From Prosopocoilus inquinatus (taxonomy: Eukaryota > Arthropoda > Insecta > Coleoptera > Lucanidae), in the NCBI GenBank assembly GCA_036172665.1, contig CM069873.1, positions 42,316,001-42,380,000 on the forward strand: a stretch of 64,000 bases of DNA, given 5' to 3'. The notes under the pieces are model-generated. The model saw nothing but the letters and a program-made list of their open reading frames with translations, had not been told where the DNA came from and made no database searches. Positions 54,801-64,000 of this stretch are shown here, piece after piece; position 1 is the stretch's first letter; each line of letters begins with the position of its first letter. The translations under genes were made by a program, and so were the position numbers.

Positions 54801-57044
54801 ATCGATTAGATACATCACAGGAACAACGCTAATACGTGTTGTTTCGTTCAAAACTATTTCCAGTTTCTGCTGCGTCCGAGAACTTTGTATCTCACATCAG
54901 AGTTACTGGAGTGCATCCAAACGTCAAATAACATGATAGATAAGTAAGGATCGATTAGATACATCACAGGAACAACGCTAATGCGTGTTGTTTCATTTAA
55001 AACTATTTCCAGCTTATGCTGCGTCCGAAAACGTCGTATCTCACTTCAGAGTTACTGGAGTCCATCGAAACGTCAAATAACATGATAGATAAGTAAGGAT
55101 CGATTAGATACAGCACAGGAACAACACTAATGCGTGTTGTTTCGTTTAAAAATATTTCCAGCTCCTGCTGCGGCCAAAAACTTCGTATCTCACATCAGAG
55201 TTACTAGAGTCCATCGAAACGTCAAATAACATGATAGATGAGTAAGGATCGATTAGATACATCACAGGAAAAACGCTAATGCGTGTTGTTTCGTTTAAAG
55301 CTATTTCCAGCTTCTGCTGCGTCCGAAAATTTCGTATCTCACATTAGAGTTACTGGAGTCCATCGAAACGTCAAATAGCATGATAGATGAGTAAGGATCG
55401 ATTAGATACATCACAGGAACAACGCTAATGCGTGTTGTTTCATTTAAAACTATTTCCAGCTTCTGCTGCGTCCGAAAATTTCGTATCTCACTTCAGAGTT
55501 ACTGGAGTCCATCGAAACGTAAAATAACATAGTAGATAAGAAAGGATAGATTAGATACAGCACAGGAACAACACTAATGCGTGTTGTTTCGTTTAAAACT
55601 ATTTCCAGCTCCTGCTGCGTCCAAAAACTTCGTATCTCACATCAGAGTTACTAGAGTCCATCGAAACGTCAAATAACATAGTAGCTAAATAAGGATCGAT
55701 TAGATACATCACAGGAACAACGCTAGTACGTGTTGTTTCGTTCAAAACTATTTCCAGCTTCTGCTGCGTCCGAAAACTTTGTATCTCACATCAGAGTTAC
55801 TGGAGTCCATCGAAACGCCAAATAACATGATAAATGAGTAAGGATCGATTAGATACATCACAGGAACAACGCTAATGCGTGTTGTTTCGTTTAAAGCTAT
55901 TTCCAGCTTCTGCTGCGTCCGAAAATTTCGTATTTCACATTAGAGTTACTGGAGTCCATCGAAACGTCAAATAGCATGATAGATGAGTAAGGATCGATTA
56001 GATACATCACAGGAACAACGCTAATGCGTGTTGTTTCGTTTAAAATTATCTCCAGCTTCTGCTGCGTCCGAAAACTTTGTATCTCACATCAGAGTTACTG
56101 GAGTCCATCCAAACGTCAGATAACATGATAGATAAGTAAGGATCGATTAGATACATCACAGGAACAACGCTAATACGTGTTGTTTCGTTCATAACTATTT
56201 CCAGCTTCTGCTGCGTCCGAGAACTTTGTATCTCACATCAGAGTTACTGGAGTCCATCCAAACGTCAAATAACATGATAGATGAGTAAGGATCGATTAGA
56301 TACATCACAGGAACAACGCTAATACGTGCTGTTTCATTTAAAACTATTTCCAGCTTCAGCTGCGTCCGAGAACTTCGTATCTCACATCAAAGTTACTGGA
56401 GTCAATCGAAACGCCAAATAACATGATAGATAAGTAAGGATCGATTAGATACATCACAGGAACAACGCTAATGCGTGTTGTTTCATTTAAAACTATTTCC
56501 AGCTTCAGCTGCGTCCGAGAACTTCGTATCTCACTTCAGAGTTACTGGAGCCCATCCAAACGTCAAATAACATGATAGATGAGTAAGGATCGATTACATT
56601 CATCACAGGAACAACGCTAATACGTGTTGTTTCGTTTAAAACTATTTCCAGCTTATGCTGCGTCCGAAAACGTCGTATCTCACTTCAGAGTTACTGGAGT
56701 CCATCGAAACGTCAAATAACATGATAGATAAGTAAGGATCGATTAGATACAGCACAGGAACAACACTAATGCGTTTTGTTTCGTTTAAAACTATTTCCAG
56801 CTCCTGCTGCGGCCAAAAACTTCGTATCTCACATCAGAGTTACTAGAGTCCATCGAAACGTCAAATAACATGATAGATGAGTAAGGATCGATTAGATACA
56901 TCACAGGAACAACGCTAATACGTGTTGTTTCGTTTAAAACTATTTCCAGCTTCTGCTGCGTCCGAAAATTTCGTATCTCACATTAGAGTTATTGGAGTCC
57001 ATCGAAACGTCAAATAACATAGTAGCTAAGTAAGGATCGATTAG
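48843..57044 (+). repeat. 8.2-kb segmental duplication, right copy (C3)
   Basis: Partner of 32599-40800, about 55 monomers. Left limit is T/A (48842 against 32598); right limit is A/G (57045 against 40801). Private changes include TTAGGCACATC near 49146, GCTAAGAAAGG near 49576, CACCTCAGAG near 50275, CATGAAAGAT near 50611, ACGATAATACG near 52144, GTCAGAAAATTT near 53980 and AACGTAAAATAAC near 55517. Because it agrees with C2 at all three C1/C2 differences, it serves as outgroup for that pair. CTGGGTAAG marker with GGG at 51892. Confidence 0.85.
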
Positions 57045-57510
57045 ATACATCACAGGAACAACGCTAATGCGTGTTGTTTCATTTAAAACTATTTCCAGCT
57101 TCAGCTGCGTCCGAGAACTTCGTATCTCACTTCAGAGTTACTGGAGCCCATCCAAACGTCAAATAACATGATAGATGAGTAAGGATCGATTACATTCATC
57201 ACAGGAACAACGCTAATACGTGTTGTTTCGTTTAAAACTATTTCCAGCTTATGCTGCGTCCGAAAACGTCGTATCTCACTTCAGAGTTACTGGAGTCCAT
57301 CGAAACGTCAAATAACATGATAGATAAGTAAGGATCGATTAGATACAGCACAGGAACAACACTAATGCGTTTTGTTTCGTTTAAAACTATTTCCAGCTCC
57401 TGCTGCGGCCAAAAACTTCGTATCTCACATCAGAGTTACTAGAGTCCATCGAAACGTCAAATAACATGATAGATGAGTAAGGATCGATTAGATACATCAC
57501 AGGAACAACG
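56431..57510 (+). repeat. Local 4-monomer tandem duplication (596-bp step)
   Basis: Bases 56431-56914 recur at 57027-57510, 596 bp (four monomers) later, and I found no mismatch across the 484 bp compared. Both copies contain GATTACATTCATC, CTTATGCTGCG, AACGTCGTATC and the rare GCGTTTTGTT (56771 and 57367). The homologous region near 40.2-40.9 kb has one copy, and the 8.2-kb match to it stops at 57044, inside this duplication. The event therefore followed the 8.2-kb duplication. Confidence 0.85.
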
Positions 57511-57540
57511 GTAATGCGTGTTGTTTCGTTTAAAACTATT

Positions 57541-58785
57541 TCCAGCTTCTGCTGCGTCCGAAAACTTTGTATCTCACATCAGAGTTACTGGAGTCCATCC
57601 AAACGTCAAATAACATGATAGATAAGTAAAGATCGATTAGATACATCACAGGAACAACGCTAATACGTGTTGTTTCGTTCAAAACTATTTCCAGCTTCTG
57701 CTGGGTAAGAGAACTTTGTATCTCACATCAGAGTTACTGGAGTCCATCCAAACGTCAAATACCATGATAGATGAGTAAGGATCGATTAGACACATCACAG
57801 GAACAACGCTAATACGTATTGTTTCGTTTAAAACTATTTCCAGCTTCTGCTGCGTCCGAAAATTTCGTATCTCACATTAGAGTTACTGGAGTCCATCGAA
57901 ACGTCAAATAACATAGTAGCTAAGTAAGGATCGATTAGATACATCACAGGAACAACGCTAATACGTGTTGTTTCGTTGAAAACTATTTCCAGCTCCTGCT
58001 GCGTCCAAAAACTTCGTATATCACATCAGAGTTACTAGAGTCCATCGAAACGTCAAATAACATGATAGATGAGTAAGGATCGATTAGTTACATCACAGGA
58101 ACAATGCTAATGCGTGTTGTTTCATTTAAAACTATTTCCAGCTTCTGCTGCGTCCGAAAATTTCGTATCTCACATTAGAGTTACTGGAGTCCATCGAAAC
58201 GTCAAATAACATAGTAGCTAAGTAAGGATCAATTAGATACATCACAGGAACAACGCTAATACGTGTTGCTTCGTTTAAAACTATTTCCAGCTCCTGCTGC
58301 GCCCAAAAACTTCGTATCTTACATCAGAGTTACTAGAGTCCATCGAAACGTCAAATAACATGATAGATAAATAAGGATCGATTAGATACATCACACGAAC
58401 AACGCTAATGCGTGTTGTTTCGTTTAAAATTATTTCCAGCTCCTGCTGCGTCCAAAAACTTCGTATCTCACATCAGAGTTACTAGAGTCCATCCAAACGT
58501 CAAATAACATGATAGATGAGTAAGGATCGATTAGATACATCACAGGAACAACACTAATGCGTGCTGTTTCGTTTAAAACTATTTCCAGCTCCTGCTGCGT
58601 CCAAAAACTTCGTATCTCACATCAGAGTTACTAGAGTCCATCGAAACTTCAAATAACATGATAGGTGAGTAAGGATCGATTAGATACATCACAGGAACAA
58701 CGCTAATACGTGTTGTTTTGTTTAAAACTATTTCCAGCTTCTGCTGCGTCTGAAAATTTCGTATCTCACATTAGAGTTATTGGAG
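57541..58785 (+). repeat. 35-monomer-spaced pair E, left copy
   Basis: Matches 62756-64000 at an offset of 5,215 bp. Shared rare variants include CTGGGTAAG (GGG at 57703 and 62918), TTTCGTTGAAAAC (near 57971 and 63186) and TGTTTTGTTTAAAAC (near 58715 and 63930). It also corresponds to 41.0-42.0 kb at an offset of 16,542 bp, two monomers more than the 8.2-kb pair, because of the local insertion just upstream. Confidence 0.8.
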
Positions 58786-58965
58786 TCCATCGAAACGTCA
58801 AATAACATGATAGATGAGTAAGGATCGATTAGATACATCACAGGAACAACGCTAATGCGTGTTGTTTCGTTTAAAACTATCTCCAGCTTCTGCTGCGTCC
58901 GAAAACTTTGTATCTCACATCAGAGTTACTGGAGACCATCCAAACGTCAAATAACATGATAGATA

Positions 58966-61348
58966 AGTAAGGATCGATTAGATACATCACAGGAACAACG
59001 CTAATACGTGCTGTTTCATTTAAAACTATTTCCAGCTTCAACTGCGTCCGAGAACTTCGTATCTCACATCAAAGTTACTGGAGTTCATCGAAACGCCAAA
59101 TAACATGATAGGTGAGTAAGGATCGATTAGATACATCACAGGAACAACGCTTATGCGTGTTGTTTCATTTAAAACTATTTCCAGCTTCAGCTGGGTCCGA
59201 GAATTTCGTATCTCACTTCAGAGTTGCTGGAGCCCATCCAAACGTCAAATAACATGATAGATGAGTAAGGATCGATTACATTCATCACAGGAACTACGCT
59301 AATACGTGTTGTTTCGTTTAAAACTATTTCCAGTTTCTGCTGCGTCCGAAAACGTCGTATCTCACATCAGAGTTACTGGAGTTCATCGAAACGTCAAATA
59401 ACATGATAGATAAGTAAGGATCGATTAGATACAGCACAGGAACAACACTAATGCGTGTTGTTTCGTTTAAAATTATTTCCAGCTCCTGCTGCGTCCAAAA
59501 CCTTCGTATCTCACATCAGAGTTACTAGAGTCCATCGAAACGTCAAATAACATGATAGATGAGTAAGGATCGATTGGATACATCACAGGAACAACGCTAA
59601 TACGTGTTGTTTCGATCAAAACTATTTCCAGCTTCTGCTGCGTCCGAGAACTTTGTATCTCACATCAGAGTTACTGGAGTCCATCCAAACGTCAGATAAC
59701 ATGATAGATAAGTAAGGATCGATTAGATACATCACAGGAACAACGCTAATACGTGTTGTTTCGTTCAAAACTATTTCCAGCTTCTGCTGCGTCCGAGAAC
59801 TTTGTATCTCACATCAGAGTTACTGGAGTCCATCCAAACGTCAAATAACATGATAGATGAGTAAGGATCGATTAGACACATCACAGGAACAACGCCAATA
59901 CGTGTTGTTTCGTTTAAAACTATTTCCAGCTTCTGCTGCGTCCGAAAATTTCGTATCTCACATTAGAGTTACTGGAGTCCATCGAAACGTCAAATAACAT
60001 GATAGATGAGTAAGGATCGATTAGATACATCACAGGAACAACGCTAATACGTGCTGTTTCATTTAAAACTATTTCCAGCTTCAACTGCGTCCGAGAACTT
60101 TGTATCTCACATCAAAGTTACTGGAGTTCATCGAAACGCCAAATAACATGATAGATGAGTAAGGATCGATTAGATACATCACAGGAACAACGCTAATGCG
60201 TGTTGTTTCATTTAAAACTATTTCCAGCTTCAGCTGGGTCCGAGAACTTCGTATCTCACTTCAGAGTTGCTGGAGCCCATCCAAACGTCAAATAACATGA
60301 TAGATGAGTAAGGATCGATTACATTCATCACAGGAACTACGCTAATACGTGTTGTTTCATTTAAAACTATTTCCAGCTTCTGCTGCGTCCGAAAACTTTG
60401 TATCTCACATCAGAGTTACTGGAGTCCATCGAAACGTCAAATAACATAGTAGATAAGTAAGGATCGATTAGATACATCACAGGAACTGCGCTAATACGTG
60501 TTGTTTCGTTCAAAACTATTTCCAGCTTCTGCTGCCTCCGAGAACATTGTATCTCACATCAGAGTTACTGGAGTCCATTCAAACGTCAAATAACATGATA
60601 GATGCGTAAGGATCGATTAGATACATCACAGGAACAACGCTAATGCGTGTTGTTTCGTTTAAAACTATTTCCAGCTTCAGCTGCGCCCGAGAACTTCGTA
60701 TCTCACATCAAAGTTACTGGAGTCCATCGAAACGCCAAATAACATGATAAATGAGTAAGGATCGATTAGATACATCACAGGAACAACGCTAATGCGTGTT
60801 GTTTCGTTTAAAGCTATTTCCAGCTTCTGCTGCGTCCGAAAATTTCGTATCTCACATTAGAGTTACTGGAGTCCATCGAAACGTCAAATAGCATGATAGA
60901 TGAGTAAGGATCGATTAGATACATCACAGGAACAACGCTAATGCGTGTTGTTTCGTTTAAAGCTATTTCCAGCTTCTGCTGCGTCCGAAAATTTCGTATC
61001 TCACATCAGAGTTACTGGAGTCCATCGAAACGTCAAATAACATAGTAGATAAGAAAGGATCGATTAGATACAGCACAGGAACAACACTAATGCGTGTTGT
61101 TTCGTTTAAAACTATTTCCAGCTCCTGCTGCGTCCAAAAACTTCGTATCTCACATCAGAGTTACTAGAGTCCATCGAAACGTCAAATAACATAGTAGCTA
61201 AATAAAAATCGATTAGACACATCACAGGAACAACGCTAGTACGTGTTGTTTCGTTCAAAACTATTTCCAGCTTCTGCTGCGTCCGAAAACTTTGTATCTC
61301 ACATCAGAGTTACTGGAGTCCATCGAAACGCCAAATAACATGATAGAT
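58966..61348 (+). repeat. 16-monomer duplication D, right copy
   Basis: Partner of 46003-48385. Private changes include GATTGGATAC near 59573, GAACTTTGTATC near 60094 where the partner has CTTCG, GATGCGTAAGG near 60601, TTTCGTTTAAAGC near 60953 where the partner has TTTCATTTAAAAC, and TTAGACACATC near 61214. Immediately left lies a segment (about 58550-58965) that instead resembles 36.48-36.90 kb, so 58966 is a join between two zone C lineages. Confidence 0.8.
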
Positions 61349-62755
61349 GAGTAAGGATCGATTAGATACATCACAGGAACAACGCTAATGCGTGTTGTTT
61401 CGTTTAAAATTATCTCCAGATTCTGCTGCGTCCGAAAACTTTGTATCTCACATCAGAGCTACTGGAGTCCATCCAAACGTCAGATAACATGATAGATAAG
61501 TAAGGATCGATTAGATACATCACAGGAACAACGCTAATACGTGTTGTTTCGTTCATAACTATTTCCAGCTTCTGCTGCGTCCGAGAACTTTGTATCTCAC
61601 ATCAGAGTTACTGGAGTCCATCCAAACGTCAAATAACATGATAGATGAGTAAGGATCGATTAGATACATCACAGGAACAACGCTAATACGTGTTGTTTCG
61701 TTTAAAACTATTTCCAGCTTCTGCTGCGTCCGAAAATTTCGTATCTCACATTAGAGTTACTGGAGTCCATCGATACGTCAAATAACATGATAGATGAGTA
61801 AGGATCGATTAGATACATCACAGGAACAACGCTAATACGTGCTGTTTCATTTAAAACTATTTCCAGCTTCAGCTGCGTCCGAGAACTTCGTATCTCACAT
61901 CAAAGTTACTGGAGTCAATCGAAACGCCAAATAACATGATAGATAAGTAAGGATCGATTTGATACATCACAGGAACAACGCTAATGCGTGTTGTTTCATT
62001 TAAAACTATTTCCAGCTTCAGCTGCGTCCGAAAACTTCGTATCTCACTTCAGAGTTACTGGAGCCCATCCAAACGTCAAATAACATGATAGATGAGTAAG
62101 GATCGATTACATTCATCACAGGAACAACGCTAATACGTGTTGTTTCGTTTAAAACTATTTCCAGCTTATGCTGCGTCCGAAAACGTCGTATCTCACTTCA
62201 GAGTTACTGGAGTCCATCGAAACGTCAAATAACATGATAGATAAGTAAGGATCGATTAGATACAGCACAGGAACAACACTAATGCGTGTTGTTTCGTTTA
62301 AAACTATTTCCAGCTCCTGCTGCGGCCAAAAACTTCGTATCTCACATCAGAGTTACTAGAGTCCATCGAAACGTCAAATAACATGATAGATGAGTAACGA
62401 TCGATTAGATACATCACAGGAACAACGCTAATACGTGTTGTTTCGTTTAAAACTATTTCCAGCTTCTGCTGCGTCCGAAAATTTCGTATCTCACATTAGA
62501 GTTATTGGAGTCCATCGAAACGTCAAATAACATAGTAGCTAAGTAAGGATCGATTAGGTACATCACAGGAACAACGCTAATACGTGTTGTTTCGTTCAAA
62601 ACTATTTCCAGCTTCTGCTGCGTCCGAAAACTTTGTATCTCACATCAGAGTTACTAGAGTCCATCGAAACGCCAAATAACATGATAGATGGGTAAGGATC
62701 GATTAGATACATCACAGGAACAACTCTAATGCGTGTTGTTTCGTTTAAAACTATC

Positions 62756-64000
62756 TCCAGCTTCTGCTGCGTCCGAAAACTTTGTATCTCACATCAGAGT
62801 TACTGGAGTCCATCCAAACGTCAAATAACATGATAGATAAGTAAAGATCGATTAGATACATCACAGGAACAACGCTAATACGTGTTGTTTCGTTCAAAAC
62901 TATTTCCAGCTTCTGCTGGGTAAGAGAACTTTGTATCTCACATCAGAGTTACTGGAGTCCATCCAAACGTCAAATACCATGATAGATGAGTAAGGATCGA
63001 TTAGACACATCACAGGAACAACGCTAATACGTATTGTTTCGTTTAAAACTATTTCCAGCTTCTGCTGCGTCCGAAAATTTCGTATCTCACATTAGAGTTA
63101 CTGGAGTCCATCGAAACGTCAAATAACATAGTAGCTAAGTAAGGATCGATTAGATACATCACAGGAACAACGCTAATACGTGTTGTTTCGTTGAAAACTA
63201 TTTCCAGCTCCTGCTGCGTCCAAAAACTTCGTATATCACATCAGAGTTACTAGAGTCCATCGAAACGTCAAATAACATGATAGATGAGTAAGGATCGATT
63301 AGTTACATCACAGGAACAATGCTAATGCGTGTTGTTTCATTTAAAACTATTTCCAGCTTCTGCTGCGTCCGAAAATTTCGTATCTCACATTAGAGTTACT
63401 GGAGTCCATCGAAACGTCAAATAACATAGTAGCTAAGTAAGGATCAATTAGATACATCACAGGAACAACGCTAATACGTGTTGCTTCGTTTAAAACTATT
63501 TCCAGCTCCTGCTGCGCCCAAAAACTTCGTATCTTACATCAGAGTTACTAGAGTCCATCGAAACGTCAAATAACATGATAGATAAATAAGGATCGATTAG
63601 ATACATCACACGAACAACGCTAATGCGTGTTGTTTCGTTTAAAACTATTTCCAGCTCCTGCTGCGTCCAAAAACTTCGTATCTCACATCAGAGTTACTAG
63701 AGTCCATCCAAACGTCAAATAACATGATAGATGAGTAAGGATCGATTAGATACATCACAGGAACAACACTAATGCGTGCTGTTTCGTTTAAAACTATTTC
63801 CAGCTCCTGCTGCGTCCAAAAACTTCGTATCTCACATCAGAGTTACTAGAGTCCATCGAAACTTCAAATAACATGATAGGTGAGTAAGGATCGATTAGAT
63901 ACATCACAGGAACAACGCTAATACGTGTTGTTTTGTTTAAAACTATTTCCAGCTTCTGCTGCGTCTGAAAATTTCGTATCTCACATTAGAGTTATTGGAG
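62756..64000 (+). repeat. 35-monomer-spaced pair E, right copy, cut by window end
   Basis: Partner of 57541-58785, still matching at the last base, so the duplication extends beyond the window. The left limit is C/T (TATCTCC at 62755 against TATTTCC at 57540). One clear difference is TTTAAAATTATTTCC near 58423 in the left copy against TTTAAAACTATTTCC here. Confidence 0.8.
63931..64000 (+). repeat. Partial monomer at the right edge (70 of 149 bases)
   Basis: First 70 positions of monomer 430, starting TTTTGTTT (position 4 C to T, an uncommon start) and ending GTTATTGGAG. It is cut by the window edge, not by a biological boundary; the array evidently continues. Confidence 0.95.

Larger units (their letters stand above)
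1..64000. repeat. 149-bp satellite DNA array, head-to-tail, fills the window
   Basis: The whole window is head-to-tail copies of one 149-bp unit, all in one orientation. Unit starts were checked at 1, 150, 299, 448, 1044, 14156, 17583, 17738, 21612, 45899, 46051 and 63931, and distances between about 30 shared variants are exact multiples of 149 bp apart from two small insertions. This gives 429 full units plus a 70-base partial one. Units differ from one another at roughly 3-10% of positions, mostly by substitution. Neither edge of the array is in the window. No transposon, inversion or unique spacer interrupts it. Such arrays are typical of eukaryotic centromeric or other heterochromatin. 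The family is not one I recognise. Forward stops in all three frames fall at monomer positions 88-106; reverse stops in all frames also occur in every unit, so there is no coding sequence. Confidence 0.98.

Noticed and set aside
27937..57044. Assembly artefact as the default explanation of the near-identical blocks
   Set aside because: The copies have distinct private differences and different neighbouring monomers on each side, which favours real duplications. It cannot be excluded without reads and is given as a test in the findings.
1..64000. CRISPR array
   Set aside because: The repeats are 149 bp and directly abutting, with no unique spacers between short repeats.
1..64000. Protein-coding repeats or short ORFs
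   Set aside because: Stops occur in all three forward frames at monomer positions 88-106 and in all reverse frames elsewhere in the unit. Because 149 is not a multiple of three, the frame also shifts in each unit. Open stretches stay around one monomer long, so they are background.
1..64000. Telomeric or subtelomeric simple repeats
   Set aside because: No run of TTAGG, TTAGGG or a related short telomere repeat is present. ATTAGATA occurs once per monomer as part of the satellite.
1..64000. Transposon or long terminal repeat origin of the unit
   Set aside because: No terminal inverted repeats, target-site duplications, poly-A tail or coding remnant is visible within or between monomers.
1..64000. 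tRNA-like or RNA polymerase III promoter in the monomer
   Set aside because: GTTCGAAAATTTCG in the unit 9 variants recalls a B-box core, but the flanking GG and CC and a properly spaced A-box are lacking, and it exists in a minority of units.

Overview
The window is one uninterrupted array of a 149-bp tandem satellite. I find no gene, RNA gene, mobile element, CRISPR array or unique sequence in it. In a phase that starts each unit at TTTCGTTT (base 1 of the window), there are 429 complete monomers (1-63930) plus the first 70 bases of a 430th (63931-64000), all in the same orientation. Every monomer checked is exactly 149 bp except one of 155 bp (17583-17737) and one of 152 bp (45899-46050). 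Both strands have stop codons in all three frames within each monomer, so the array cannot encode a protein of useful length.

This is eukaryotic satellite DNA, most likely from centromeric, pericentromeric or other constitutive heterochromatin. The grounds are array length, a near-nucleosomal unit and higher-order structure. I do not recognise the family and cannot name the species. The consensus is about 41% GC and holds nine CpGs, more than expected from its composition (about 1.4-fold). That fits a genome without heavy CpG depletion, such as many insects and other invertebrates, but this is a weak inference. The clean assembly of such a region suggests long-read sequencing.

Layout. (A) 1-13559: a lead-in of 12 irregular monomers (1-1788), then an 18-monomer (2,682-bp) higher-order repeat (HOR). 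Its copies are 1789-4470 (complete), 4471-5960 (units 1-10 only), 5961-8642 (units 1-13, then 6-10 again), 8643-11324 (complete) and 11325-13559 (units 1-15). These nest in a larger 46-monomer (6,854-bp) duplication. (B) 13560-27936: a mosaic without a clean period, holding displaced pieces of zone A and an internal duplication with copies about 60 monomers apart. (C) 27937-64000: a longer, irregular super-repeat of about 31-39 monomers (4.6-5.8 kb). It contains very young duplications: a 4,433-bp pair with 3 mismatches (27937-32368 and 32556-36987), an 8.2-kb pair (32599-40800 and 48843-57044), a 2,383-bp pair (46003-48385 and 58966-61348), two pairs 35 monomers apart and a local 4-monomer duplication (56431-57510).

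Nothing here works as a pathway. The record is of homogenisation: unequal exchange in whole-monomer steps, with several reconstructable events and a relative order for some. Coordinates and mismatch counts come from reading by eye and should be confirmed with a self-alignment.
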